Source: Phragmites australis | Taxonomy: Eukaryota > Streptophyta > Magnoliopsida > Poales > Poaceae | Reading direction: 5' to 3' | Length of the DNA stretch: 64,000 nt | Assembly: GCF_958298935.1 (NCBI RefSeq) | Contig: NC_084924.1 | Span: 31,779,819-31,843,818 of the forward strand | Shown here: positions 34,266 through 46,332 of the stretch, in pieces | How the letters are laid out: every line of letters starts with the position of its first letter | Numbering within the stretch: the stretch's first letter is position 1 | Translations under genes and position numbers: made by a program | Notes under the pieces: generated by a model | The model's input: the letters and a program-made list of their open reading frames with translations, nothing else | What the model was told of the DNA's origin: nothing | The model's database searches: none

Positions 34266-34920
34266 TTTTCACATTTTCTGTAGGATGTGCTGTGAGTTGA
34301 AGGTTTTGATTTAATGTTAACCTGGAGACGCTTTGGAGTGTGGAGAAATGTGTTTGCTTGTTTCAAGGTGTGTAAGTGACGGATGCAACTCGGCGATCAA
34401 CGGCAGATGATCGGGGCTAAGCGGGTGCTTGGTGCTGGACAATCAAGCAGCGCCAGGCAGTGTCAAGGGTGATCGCTATACACATGAAGGTCAAGCAAAT
34501 CATGACATGGAGGATGAAGATGGCATTTGACAAAGTCAAGCGATGGGGATGTCGGTGCAAGTGACAAGGTGACCCGAGGGATTAGGAGTGGAAGAGACTT
34601 GCTGGTGGTTAAGATCACAAGATGGAGGACAAGGCATCATCATCGGAGTGCTAGCTTCAGGTGGAAGCAAGTGGCTGCTAGTCATGGTTTGAGAAGTGTG
34701 CTAGGGTTTCGCAGTTTGGCCTCAAAATTGTGGGAGACTGGAGGAGTACATGGCACCATCGCGGAGCTTGCATCAAGGCGAAGCTAAGTTGTAAAGGTGA
34801 CGCAGCCGTCCGATGAATGGAGAAGAAAATGGACTAAAATGCCCTCGGTGGTAGGTAAAAGTGTACTACAAGAGAAAAGTATTTTGGGAAAAAGTTAGGA
34901 AACTTAGGGGTCAAGTTACG

Positions 34921-34940
34921 AGGCCTATAAATAGAGGGGT
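34921..34940 (+). promoter_or_regulatory. TATA region of copia-1 LTR
   Basis: GGCCTATAAATAGAGGGG within the 5' LTR; the same word is conserved in the 3' LTR at about 43819. It fits the U3 promoter of the element. Confidence 0.75.
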
Positions 34941-35637
34941 AGGGCTATGGGAGAGAGGGAAACAACCATTTCGATCCCCTTGTGTCACCCATATAAGAGC
35001 ATTGTGCTAGGATTTTAGTGGAGAGGATGATGAGTGCTTAGCCTATATAATAGGTGGGAGTTTTGAGGGGAAAATCTTTGTAATCCGCATAAAATAGGGT
35101 TGACCACTTTGAGTAATGGAGTATTTTCTTTCATATGCTTGAATTGCCCTCCTTCTAGTTTCCCTCTCTTGGTTCTCTTGCCTTGTGTGCAAGTTTTTCC
35201 TTTTTAGTTTTGATTTTTGTTTTTATTTTTGGGGTGAAATTTCAGGACCTTGTGAGGTCATTCTTCTTCTTGCTAGAGGTATAAAATTTGCATACACACG
35301 CTTATGTGATGGGGTCTTGAATTATCTTGCCTCTAGACAATAAATTTGGAGAGTTTCGTTGCTCGATGTTCACCTTTTCTTGTTTCTTTGCTAGTTTTGA
35401 TCTTTCGAGTGCTAAGATACATGGATTGATATTAAATGGAATCTATGGTTCATATATCATCTGTGGAGTCATGCTGCCTCAATTTTCTATTGTTAAAACT
35501 TCTCTCAATTTTTGCTTCTGCTTGAGTTTTGAGATGCGTTGGGTGATCCAAATAGGAGAAGATCATAGATTTTGTAAGAAATCTATTGAGGTGCCTATTC
35601 ACCCCTCCCCTCTCTAGTCGCTAATTTCATTCCTACA

Positions 35638-35651
35638 ATTGGTATCCGTGG
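35638..35651 (+). promoter_or_regulatory. copia-1 primer binding site (tRNA-iMet, decayed)
   Basis: ATTGGTATCCGTGG immediately follows the LTR; TTGGTATC matches the initiator tRNA-Met primer site and the remainder has diverged. Confidence 0.7.
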
Positions 35652-35693
35652 TTTGCTTGGTTACCTTAACCGACTTTGTGATCCGTAGGAGAC

Positions 35694-37624
35694 ATGGAGA
35701 GAAGTGGGAAGATTACACTCTTTGATGGCCATGATTTTTCATACTGTAATGTGCGCATGGAGGCTATCTTTTAAACCAAGGAAGTGCAATATGGAAAGTA
35801 CTTGATTCCAACTACGAGATCCCTATCGCTCGCACGACTTAGGTTCAAATCAAGCAGTATGAGGCCAACAACAAGGTCAGAAATATTTTGTTCACTAGCT
35901 TGAGTAGAAATGAGTTTGACAGGGTCCAGCACCTCCGTACTGCCCGGGAGATCTAGAAAATTCTAAGTGTCTTTCATGAAGGCACTAATCAGATTATAGC
36001 CAGACACCAAAGCACATACAACCAAAAATACCAAATGTTTATGCAAGGCCCCGGAGAGTCTTTGGATACAATGTTTGCTCGCTTTGATGGGATTATTAGC
36101 AATCTTTGATCAATTGGTGTTTTGTCCTATTCTGATCACGAGAGAGCGATCAAGCTTCTCTATGCTCTTGACCGTAGCATATGGGAAGTGAAGATCTCAA
36201 GCATTAAAGAGTCTCCAAGTTACGACACATTGACTTGTGATGAGCTCTTCAACAAGCTCAAATCCACCGACATAGCCAAGGAGGCTCAGATCAGTCTCGG
36301 AAATCCCTTGTCTCATAACATGGTGGTTGTTTCTGAACCTAATGGTGACAATTAGTCTGTAGCTGGCTTTTCTTGTGCTAACACTTCATCGAGTGGATTT
36401 GCTTTGGCTTCCTTGGTTTTTGTCACAGAATAGCAGGTGAACGTGTTGGATGATGAGGACCTTGCACTAATCGTGAAGAAGTTCACCCACTTCTACAATA
36501 ATCACCGAGACCAGAGGAGGGGTGGTTCTCATGCATACTTTGAATGTGGTGATACTACCCACTTCAAGGAGGACTACCCTAAGATCAAGAAGAGAGAGGA
36601 CGGTGACCAGGACTACAACAAGCACAAGAAGAAGGACAAGAAGCTCTTCTTCAAGAAGAACTATGACAAGATGGCCAAGAAGGTGGCCAAGGTGGCTTCT
36701 AGGGCATTTGTGGCGGCTCTCAACAGCATCGACACTTCTTCCAACAATGAGGAGAGCTCAGAGGAGGATGAACCGCAAACAAAGAACAAGAAGAAGGCCA
36801 AGGACTTCACTGGCCTCTGCTTCACGGAGGACGACATCAATGACGACAGCAACCCCGAGTTAGATCCTTCTGAGATATTGCCTTCCTATGACCAGCTTTT
36901 CATCCAAGTCGATACCTTGAATGATGCTCTCATTAGCCAGGATAGGTTACATAAGAAAGTTATGCGTGAGTTGAAGGATCTTAGGCCTAAGTGTGAGTCT
37001 GTCTCTACTGAACTTGCATTGCTTAGGTCTAGGCCTGATGTTGAGGAGTGTGAGAGTTGTCTCATAGTCATGGATGAAATTGTCGAGCTTCGTAATGTGC
37101 ATGCTCAAGTCGCTAGTCTGCTTGAGAGTGCCGAGAAGAAGCTCCTTGAGGAGGAGTCAAGGTCTACTCTCTTAGGTGCTAGTAAGAATTGCTCTTTGCT
37201 TCCAAAGGATGTTGAACTAAAAAACAAGCGTCTGAAGGAGCTAGAGTTTAGATTGAAGAGTGCTGGGAGTTCTAAGGATGTGCAGCCAAATTGTTCCATC
37301 TGCACTATCTTTCAGGACAAACTCAGCTGGGTTAGAGGGCAAGTTCAAAAGCTTTTGACTAAGAATGAGTACCTCCTTTCTCTGGTGGAGAAGTGCTCAG
37401 AGGGCAAAGGGAAAATGAATTTGATCTTGGCCAATACCAAGATGTGTGCTAACAAGACGGGTTTGGCTCTTTGGTTGGGTTTTAAGAGGGTGGCTTATAG
37501 TAGGGAGAGTAAGACTGTGTTCACCACACCTACTATTCTAGAAGCTGAGAAGTCCAAAATCAATGCCCCACAACCTATCAAGAAACACATTCCTCAACCC
37601 ATAAAGAAGAAACTTGCACCATAA
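35694..37624 (+). pseudogene. copia-1 gag
   Basis: The start at 35694 gives MERSGKITLFDGHDFSYCNV, close to the conserved copia gag start (FDGHDFxYWK). A UBN2-like middle is frameshifted (FHEGTNQIIARHQ, about 35970), and 36122-36355 is open with ALDRSIWEVKISSIKES. From 36437 to 37624 there is a 395-codon open frame. It contains a decayed zinc knuckle (FECGDTTHFKEDYP, where the expected final Cys is Tyr), a Lys-rich stretch, an acidic Glu/Asp-rich stretch, and a long predicted coiled coil with heptad-like Leu (about residues 145-340), then a Lys/Pro-rich tail. Gag packages RNA in virus-like particles; the lost knuckle Cys and upstream frame breaks suggest this copy cannot. Confidence 0.85.
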
Positions 37625-38109
37625 CACAAGAGATCTCCGCAGCCTAAGATGAGAGAGCTTGTGAGAGAGCCTGGAGTGACCAACAGACAAGTTCCCAAGG
37701 GATGCTACCACTACACCTACTACCAGAGAGAGGGTCACTTGATTGGGTTTTGCTTTCATCGTAGGAGAGATGAGCGGCGTGAGTGGGAGTGGAGCATCCG
37801 GGACATATACCACTTCTCTGTTGGTGTACATGAGCCTTTTTCTCACTTCCACTCACGAGTCCCTAGTGCTTTTTAGTCTCTTTCTAGAGGTGTTGCCCGG
37901 TGTGGATTTTGCCATGACTCATATGGTTTTGGTCCACGTGTAAGAAGTTTTGAGTCTTAGCGTTTTGGTGGAGCACGTTTTCCTCATTGTGGTACTTGCC
38001 CTCAGCGTACTAGAACTATTTTACCTGCACCTGCTTTTACCACTTCAGGGCAGATGACCTAGTACTAGATTCCCAAGAGGTTTTTGACTGACCCCAGTAT
38101 TGATCCATC

Positions 38110-41100
38110 CACCTATTATTCTTCTCATATGTAGGTGATAGGCGGAGGTCTAGAGAACAAGTGACTCATTGAATCTTGTTGTTCATGCCACATGACTAGA
38201 GATTCATCATGGTTCTTCAACCTCACCCCCATTAAGCGACACGAGTACATCACATTCGGGGATGATCGAAAAGGAAGGGTGAAAGCCAAAGGTATGGTAA
38301 GGGTGAATGAGAGTTTTACTCTCAAGGATGTAGCTTTGGTGGAGCATCTGGGATACAACCTTCTCTCTATATCTCAATTGTTGGATGAGGACTTGGAAGT
38401 GCGTTTCAAACACGATATTTCTCGAGTTCTCAACTCTTCTGACGCTTTGATTTTGCAAGATTTCTCTAGTTGGGAGAGTTTTTAGAGCTGATTTTTCTAA
38501 GTCTTGGTTCTTCTCGTTGCTTGATTGCTCAACCTTTTTCTAGGCTTTGGATGCGGCATAGGATACCAGGGCACATGAGCTTTGATTTGCTTACTCATTT
38601 GAGTGCCCTAGGCTTGATCCGAGGATTGCTCAAGTTCAAGTTTGAGAAGAATCTTGTTTGTGCTCTTTGTCAGCATGGCAAGATGGTTGCTGCCTCTCAC
38701 TCAATAGTCAATCTGGTGATGACTGAATGACCAGGAGAACTTCTCCATATGAACTCTATTTGTCCTTCTCGGATTCGTTCGGTGGGCGAGAAGTGGTATG
38801 TTCTTATCATTGTTGATAACTTCTCTCGCTACTCTTGGATCTTCTTTCTTGTGAGAAAGGATGAAGTATTCTCACATTTTCGGAGCTTAGCTTTGAGATT
38901 GTTCAAGGAACTCCCTAATGCATTGAAAACAATTTGCAGTGATAATGGCACCAAGTTCAAGAACTATCTCTTTGATGCTTTCTGTCTTGATCATGGCATT
39001 GAGCATCAATTTTCTACCCCACGTATTCCTTAGTAGAATAGCGTGGTTGAGAGGAAGAATAGCACTTTGGTGGAGATGGCTAGGACGATGCTCAATGAGC
39101 ATAGGACTCCTAGGAGGTTTTGGCCTGAGGCCATTAGCACAGCATGCTACATCTCCAATCGTATTTTCTTGCGCTCGATCTTGAATTTGACTTTTTATGA
39201 GTTGTGCTTTGGGAGGAAGCCGAAGGTTTCATATTTGAGAGTTTTTGGTAGTCATTGCTTCATCCTAAAGCATGGTAACCTTAACAAGTTTGAGTCACGT
39301 TCTTCCGATGGCATTTTCTTGAGGTATTCTCTTCATGGTCAGTCTTATAGTGTCTTTAATCTTGACACTTACACCATCATGGAGTCCTATGATGTGACCT
39401 TTGATGAATCAACCCCCTGTGCTAGTTATGTCTTTGAGTGTGCAGATGATCAGGAGATGAGCAAGAGCATCTTTATAGATGGCAACCTTTCAGCTCTCGG
39501 TAAGGACGAGGATGATTCACTACTTCCTTCGACCACACCTGCTTTGGAGCTGGCACCTGCTTCTTCTACTCTAGTAGAGGGTTCTGCTGTGTCTATTTCC
39601 ACTTCAGCTGCTCTCGAGCTTGCACTAGCATAGGTTGAGGGGGAGTTCACCTCTAGGTGTGAGGCTCCTCAACACATTCAACAGCGACACCCTCCGCACA
39701 TGATGATCGGAGATCTTGATGAGAGGGTAAAGAGGTCCAATACCGCTTCTCATGCTTATTTTACTGATTCTGCATTCGTTACTTTTTTTGAACCCCATGA
39801 TGTTGGACATGTTTTATCTATTTGAGTTGGGTCAATGCCATGTATGAAAAGCTTGAAACTTTTTAGAGAACCCAAGTTTGAGTCCTTATAGAGCTACCCC
39901 CTAATGTTCACACCATAGGCATAAAATGAGTTTTTAAATACAAACAGGGGGAGGATGGGTCTGTAGTGAGAAACAATGCTAGATTAGTGGCTCAAGGTTT
40001 CACTTAGGTTGAGAGGATAGACTTTGGAGAGACCTTTGCACCCGTAGCTAGTCTAGAAGCCATTAGGATACTTCTTGCATTCACGGCATCCAAGGGTTTC
40101 AAGTTGTATCAAATGGATGTCAAGAGTGCTTTCCTAAATGATTTTATTCAGAAAGAGGTCTATGTTAGGCAACACCTAGGCTTTGAGCACCCCAAATACC
40201 CACATAAAGTTTACAAGCGTAGAAAGGCTTTGTGTGGGCTTAAACAGACACCTAGAGCTTGGTATGATAGGCTTGGGTCTTTCTTGCTAGAGCATGGGTA
40301 TGTGATGGGATCAGCTGATAAAACTTTTTTCACTCTCAAGCATGGCAATGATTTCTTACTTGTTCAGATATATGTGAATGATATCATTTTTGGTAGCTCT
40401 TCTCATGCACTTGTGGCCAAGTTTGCAGAAACTATAAGCAGGGAGTTCGAGATGTTGATAATGGGCTAGCTCAATTTCTTTCTTAGGCTACAAATCAAGC
40501 AATGCAAGCAAGATACATTCATCCACCATACAAAGTACACCAAAGATTTGCTGAAGAAGTTCAGCATGAGTGATGCAAAGCCCTTGGCAACACCGATGGC
40601 TACCTCGACCATGCTTGATCCAGATGAAGATGGTGAGGAGGTGGACTAGCGGGAGTACAGAAACATTACTTGACAGCGATAAGACCCGACATCTACTTCA
40701 TCGTCTGCTTATGTGCTCGCCTCCAGGCTTCACCAAAGACGACTCACTGTCAAGCGGTGAAACGCATTCTGAGGTACCTCAAGCACACTCTCGAGTATGG
40801 ACTTTGGTTTTATGCTTCCTCTTCGCTTTCTCTTCGAGGTTTTTCGGATGTGAATTTTGCTGGTTGTAGAATTGACAGGAAAAGTGCCTCTGGTATTTGT
40901 CACTTCTTGGGTACTTATCTTTTGTGTTGGTCTTCTCGCAAACAGTCTAGTTGCGTAGTCTACTGCTGAAGTTGAATATGTAGCTACTGTTAGCCGTTGC
41001 TCACAGATTTTGTGGATGGTTGCTACTTTGAGGGATTTTGGGTTGAATTTTAGGAGTGTGCGCTTTTGTATGACAACACTAGTGCCGTAACCTTAGCCAA

Positions 41101-41304
41101 CAACCTAGTTCAACACTCCAGAACCAAATACATATATGTGAGATTTCACTTTCTAAGAGACCATAATGAGAAAGGAGACATTGAGTTGAGTAACCTAGAT
41201 ACCTAACACCAGCTAGCCGATATATTCAATAGGCCTCTAAATGCTACAAAATTTATCTATTTGAGAGGAGAGCTTGGTGTGTGTCATACCTATGACATTG
41301 TGTG
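38110..41304 (+). pseudogene. copia-1 pol (protease, integrase, RT, RNase H)
   Basis: The protease region at 38160-38470 has ESCCSCHMTRDSSWFFN where the family has an Asp-Ser-Gly catalytic triplet, so the active Asp is replaced. The gag-pre-integrase finger follows (GHMSFDLLTHLS and CALCQHGK, about 38560-38700). The integrase core at 38749-39633 keeps Asp (IVDNFSRYSW), Asp (CSDNGTKF) and Glu (VVERKNSTL) but has a stop between the last two at about 39033. RT at 39960-40469 has MDVKSAFLN, ALCGLKQTPRAWYDRL and YVNDIIFG, with Asn in place of the second catalytic Asp. RNase H (40670-40969, then broken) has FSDVNFAGCRIDRKSASG. At least six stops or frameshifts plus two catalytic replacements show long decay. 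Confidence 0.92.
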
Positions 41305-42708
41305 ATAAGTTATCCTCTGTACATACTCTCCCTTACTTTTGTCGCATTTGCATTATATGTCATTATGTAAGATAATCATAGTAGTTGAGCTTTGACTTGT
41401 ATGTCTTTAGCATTTTCGGTTGCTAGACTTGATTTTTGGACTAAGTTGAGTAGTTGTGTGGAGCAAGCTCTTAATCTTTGGCTCTTCTTGATGCTTTAAC
41501 ATGGTACAATCAAGCTAGCTTTCCTTAAGATGAAATTTGGTAATTTTATTAATCATGTAGACTATGAAATGCTACATTCTTTATCACCATGTTCATAATT
41601 ACTTTGGCTTAGTCAATACTTGTGTTAAGGCTAGCTTGATGGATATCTTGCTCCAAGCTTTTTGATTCTTGATTGTGGATTGTGGAACATTGCACTATAT
41701 TTTCTATTTTTGTCAAATGTTTAGCTCATGATAAAACCTTGAGGGAACATATGTTTCTTGTGTCACAAAGACACTACTTGACTTGATCATGTGAAAACTT
41801 TTTCGCTATGAAAATGTGAATATTCTGGTGAATTCAAGTATCTTGTGCTAAAATGTGATCTAATATTGTTGTCTTGAAGCCTCAAGGTGTTTGCCGTACC
41901 TAGTTGCTTAACACTTTATTTGGATAAGAGTCAACTTAAGGATAAAAACAAATAAAAGAAATATACCTAAATGATCAATTTTGTTTTAATCACTTGATCT
42001 AACTAAGTCTTGATTTCATATATGAACGTTTGCAAAGCCTACTGTCATGAATGCTTGTTTGCGTAGTTTGAGATTGAAGTTGGCTACTTCTTAATGCTTG
42101 TATTTTCTCGGCACGAGTGGATGCCTATGTGGTGGTCACCTTGCATATGATTCGGCTATATGAAATTAAATGCACCAACCAACTCTTCAGGTTTAACTTG
42201 TCAAGCTTCATGTTCTTGTGTCACTGTCTTTTTTTAAGCCTCTGTGCAATTGTGAGCTCCATCCTCTCATTTCCGAAGCCCTTTTGACATTTATAGCACT
42301 TGCAAATTCTTTGTGGAACACTAGTGAAAGCTCACTTGGATTGTATGTTCATGCATTGCATAATATTTTGTCTTTAATGTTTGCATTGCCAAAAGGGGAG
42401 AGCATATGCACAAAGAAGAAAATATGCTACAAAGGAGGAGAAATTAGAAAAATTGCAACAAATCTCAAAGAAAAATGAAAAATATACATTCATCAAGGGG
42501 GAGCATTTGTTTTGAAGTTTTTGAGCTTTTCTTGCTCTTTAGAGGTTTTGGCTTGTCTTTACCTATCTTCAGCCTTTTGCAATCTGTCTTATGCCAAGTG
42601 ATTTGTTTTTACTTTTTCTCGAGTTTTTGTTACTTGGATGTGCTTTACTTCTTCTATCCCAAATATTTGTGCTTTGAGGGTTGTTAATGCATTCATCAAG
42701 GGGGGGAT
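41305..42708. other. copia-1 region between pol and 3' LTR
   Basis: About 1.4 kb after the end of RNase H. There is no conserved domain; short frames at 42218-42687 do not resemble a third gene such as an envelope-like protein. Such long post-pol spacers are common in SIRE/Maximus-type elements. A polypurine tract ends it at 42698-42708. Confidence 0.6.
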
Positions 42709-44131
42709 TGAGAAAACAAGTGAAGAAGTACTTTGGTTTGCATGTGATGAGGTATTGACAATAGTTAATGTGTCTTGAACTTGGTTAGCACATGTTTGTA
42801 GATGTTTGTTCTTGTTCATGTCTAACTCTTTGGCAGTGTTTGAAATTGGCGAATTCTTCTTTGTATGCAGAAAAATTACACACACCGGAAGTTTCGGTGT
42901 GAACATCGGATGTTCTGGTGTTCATCGGAAGTTCTAGTGTGGGCAGTGTGTACTCACCAGACCTTTTGTTGCAGAGAGGTTGCAGAAGGGTGGTTCGATG
43001 GATTGACACACATCATATTATCCGATGATGGACATGAGATCACCAGAAGCTTTCACTGGATCTTTTCTTGTAGAGAGCAAAGTTTTCCTGAAACAGATAG
43101 TGTTATACTTACCTAATGGTCCGGTGTTCAGGAGCAGAACACATCGGAACATCTGGTGTTCACATTTTCTACAGGTTTTTCTCTGAGTTGAAGTTTTTGA
43201 TTTAATGCTAACCTAGAGATACTTTTGAGTGTAGAGAAATATGTTTGCTTGTTTCAAGGTGTGTGAATGATGGATGCAACTTGGCAGTTGATGGCGGAAG
43301 ATTGGAGCTAAGCGGGTGCTTGGTGTCAGATAATCAAGGAGGGCCGGCCGGAGTCAAGGGTGATCCTAGCTGTGCACATAAAGGTCAAGCAAAACATGAA
43401 ATAGATGATGAAGATGGGGTGTTGATAAAGTTAAATGAAGGGGATGCTGGTACAAGTGACAAGGTGGCTCGAGGGATCAGGAGCGGGAGAGATTTTTTAG
43501 TGGTCAAGATCGCAAGACGGAGGACACGCGTCATCATCGGAGCGCTAACTACAGGTGGAAGCAAGTGGCGGTTAGTCACGGTTTGAGAAGCGTGCTGGGA
43601 TTTTGCGGTTTGGCCTCAAAACTGTGGGAGGACTAGAGGGATACGTGGCACCATTGCGAAGCTTGTGTCGAGACGAAGCTAAGTTATAAAGGCACCACCG
43701 CTGTCTGATGAATGGAGAAGAAAATGGACTAAAATACCCTCGGTAGTAGGTAGAAGTGTACTACAATAGAAGGGTATTTTAAAAAAAAATTGGAAACTTA
43801 GAAGTCAAGTTTTCAAGGCCTATAAATAGAGGGGTGGGACTATAGGAGAGGAGGAACCAGCCATTTTGAGCCCCTTATGCCACCCATATGAGAGCATTAT
43901 ACTAAGGTTTTAGTGGAGAGGGGGATGAGTGCTTAGGCTATTTTATAGGTGGGAGTTTTGAGAGCAAAATTTTTATAATCCACTTAAAATTGGTCTGACC
44001 TCTTTGAATAATAGAGTTTATTTTGTTTCATATACTTGAATTTTCCTTCTTCTAGTTTCTCTCTCTTGATTCTCTTGCCTTATGTGCAAGTTTTTCCTTT
44101 CACCCCTCTAGTCGTCAATCTCATTCCTATA
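42709..44131 (+). repeat. copia-1 3' LTR with internal deletion
   Basis: Collinear with the left LTR up to the word AAGTTTTTCCTTT (44085-44100), then jumps to CACCCCTCTAGTCG at the far end. About 390 bp present at 35210-35600 in the left LTR are absent. Confidence 0.92.
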
Positions 44132-44285
44132 TTTTTAAATCTAAAATACCTAGCCCATCGAGCTCTGAGACCAACAAACTTTGGACCAAGCAATGAGACA
44201 ATACCCCTTTTGCATCCTTTCTCCCCGCCACAAGAAGCCTTGACAAATCGTATCTATTGCCTTCAACGCCTAGGGAGGAAGATCC
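44132..44285 (-). pseudogene. LINE ORF2 fragment, upstream part of the copia-1-split LINE
   Basis: On the minus strand the text LKAIDTICQGFLWRGE, then KGYCLIAWSKVCW and (one frame over) DGLGILDLK matches the plant LINE stretch just upstream of the LEWALRL text at 33818. The two halves join at the TTTTT duplication. Beyond 44285 the similarity stops. Confidence 0.8.
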
Positions 44286-44626
44286 ATCGCAATGGCCAGA
44301 GGACGAACTGCACTTGCACTGCTCTATCAGCCTGTGTTCCTAAATATTTTGCACTTTGCATTATACTTTACCATATTTCTCAAACAAATACACCAAGAAA
44401 TGAAGTAGAACAGAGTACTTCCCAGCATATTTCGAATCCAGTATCACAGATGATGAGAAAAAGGGAAACGAATCAAAACTAAAAGAAAGCTTGATTGTTG
44501 CAGCAATCCCTGATCATCTATACTCAATCAAATATATAAATGCAGCCTTTATTCTGTTTTAATAGTGTTTTTTCAGCCTGATTGTTTGATATTGTAACTG
44601 ATAAACTACAAGAAGCACAATGAACC
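44286..44626. other. Spacer, nothing recognised
   Basis: AT-rich DNA with no domain or terminal repeat. Confidence 0.4.
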
Positions 44627-44728
44627 TTACTTGACACCAAAAACATCCTTCAGTGCAATGAATGATTTAATGTAGGCTTCTCCAACTTCCTGCTCATACA
44701 CACCGCTTTCTACCTGGTCAAATATGAC
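44627..44728 (-). other. Exon-like segment of an unidentified gene (last exon)
   Basis: A good acceptor (TTTCAG|GTC on the minus strand) opens a 33-codon stretch that reads VIFDQVESGVYEQEVGEA and ends ALKDVFGVK with a TAA at 44627-44629. The charged, helical composition is unlike the neighbouring transposons. I do not recognise the protein. Related exon-like pieces on the same strand lie at 45756-45882 and 46083-46133, suggesting one minus-strand host gene or gene relic. Confidence 0.45.
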
Positions 44729-45755
44729 CTGAAACCTGAACGATCCACAAGATGAAACGCGTCAGGTTACACTTGAACACAAGCAATTCTCACACATGGC
44801 CAACAAATTTCAGTAGAAAATTAATAAAATTGCAAATCAATGAGCATGAGCAGAATATGCAATGTTGCTGATTCCATTCAAATATATGTTTATTTAAATT
44901 CATTGACACATAGGTGTTAATTTTTACATGGGAAAGTCCTCACTGGGTTCAAGCTGGGACCATACTAATATATTCATATATCCGGATCTAAGAATAGCAA
45001 AACTACTCCCATGTTTGTTTGTCCAGTGCTAACCCATATTCTCTGTTGTTCCCATCTGATCAGCCCAAACCCTAGAATCACCATCGGGAGAGAGAAAAGA
45101 AGGGAGCAATGGGCTTCAGTGGATCCCTTTGAAGGCCTGACTCTGTAGCCTGTGTGGCTTCCAGCCTCATCGATGTTCGTTCGCACGTGCATGCATGGGG
45201 GGCGAGGAGAGGAAGAGATGCGACGAGCAGCGAGGGAGGCGGATGGATAACGCAACACGTGGGGCGTGGAGGACGGGGTGGATGGTTTGCAAAAGGAGGA
45301 TGGGGCTGTCCGTTTTTTCTAGATTTTTAGTTTTGCTTACCCCTTGTTCTTTCATTGCTTATTAAGCCAATGGCATTGGAGATTTTTACACAACAATGGG
45401 ATTGTGTACTATAGGTGCAGAACAGATTTGAGGAGCGTCGTCACAGGTTTGGATCGAAAATTTCAGAGAAGTTGTTATGGTAACCTGCTGAATAATTTGG
45501 CTTCCGGCCTCATCGATCTTGGAGGAAGGAATCCTTTGACTTGGCAGGTAGAATGCATTAGACATTTCAGTTTTCTGAAATCAAAACCTGTTCAGAACCT
45601 TCAGACAATGAGACATTCTGATTGATAGATGTTCTACATCCTGATATCAAATGGTAATTAATTTCAGAAGGAGAATAAGGGAAGATAGTCACAAGGTATA
45701 TTGATATTTGTATGATTGCCTCGTTAAAAAATATTTATATGTTTGGGAGGCTAAC
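44729..45755. other. Intron-like or intergenic DNA
   Basis: Between two exon-like pieces. Overlapping frames at 44974-45355 and 45344-45625 have no recognisable domain. Confidence 0.35.
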
Positions 45756-45882
45756 CTGTGAGCCAGTCTGCAGTTGTGCTGCTAGCTCTGCTAGAGCCTG
45801 GCCACTCAATAGATCGCTGCTCCGGCCAGCTCATCAGGAGTCATTGTACCCCTACCTTCCGCACCAGCCTCACTCCATGGTC
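45756..45882 (-). other. Exon-like segment of the same unidentified gene
   Basis: Bounded on the minus strand by CTCAG| and CACAG|GTTAGC. One frame gives EAGAEGRGTMTPDELAG; after a shift the next frame gives SSDLLSGQALAELAAQLQTG and ends at the donor. The change of frame inside an otherwise protein-like stretch suggests a disabled copy. Function unknown. Confidence 0.4.
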
Positions 45883-46082
45883 CTGAGCTAAAAAAATAGC
45901 CACACAAATTTTACCAAAACTCTATGGCATCATAAAAGATAACTGAAAATAAAAGAAAACAATATGTAATGCAGTGATCATACAAAAACTTCAGGGCCAT
46001 GGTAAAGTCGCAACAGAAGGTAAATCAACTTTTTCATATGTATTGCAGATATGTACAAAACAAACCAAAAGACTGAGTTCAC

Positions 46083-46133
46083 CTCTTCAATTTCTGCTTG
46101 ATCCAATTCTGAAAAATCCTTACCTCCTTGGTG
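46083..46133 (-). other. Exon-like segment of the same unidentified gene
   Basis: A 51-bp in-frame piece between TTTTACAG| and GAAGAG|GTGAAC reads HQGGKDFSELDQAEIEE (17 codons, phase 0 at both ends). The splice context is good. Too short to identify. Confidence 0.4.
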
Positions 46134-46332
46134 CTGTAAAATTGGAGAATGGTTGAACTTATGGGAGCCTGGCAGACAGGCGCGGCTCGGCCAGAGTTTT
46201 ACTTTATGTTGAAAGAGCAATGATCGGATAACAATTCCAGATTTGGTTGATTACACAATCAATGAATTATCTACTAAGTCTCAAAAAATTAACTTAAATC
46301 TTGATAAAGAAGATGGTGTCAATGACCATGTC

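Larger units (their letters stand above)
33819..35637 (+). repeat. copia-1 5' LTR
   Basis: 1819 bp. It holds many ACACCGGA/TCCGGTGT near-palindromes (33990-34265), and GGCCTATAAATAGAGGGG at about 34921-34938 provides a good TATA box upstream of the R region. Confidence 0.92.
33819..44131 (+). mobile_element. Ty1/copia LTR retrotransposon (copia-1), old, TSD TTTTT
   Basis: The left LTR begins TGAGAAACCAAG at 33819 and ends CCTACA at 35637. The right LTR begins TGAGAAAACAAG at 42709 after a polypurine tract (AAGGGGGGGAT) and ends CCTATA at 44131. TTTTT flanks the element at 33814-33818 and 44132-44136. In the first about 108 LTR bases I count 13 differences (about 12%). The right LTR lacks about 390 bp near its end. 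The long LTRs, large gag with coiled coil, and pol order protease-integrase-RT-RNase H place it among the large SIRE/Maximus-like copia elements. It lies inside a LINE reading frame. Confidence 0.94.

Noticed and set aside
41305..42708. Envelope-like third gene in copia-1
   Set aside because: Only short frames without membrane or coiled-coil features typical of such genes.
44036..44482. 148-codon plus frame
   Set aside because: It crosses the copia-1 LTR end and runs antisense to the LINE fragment.
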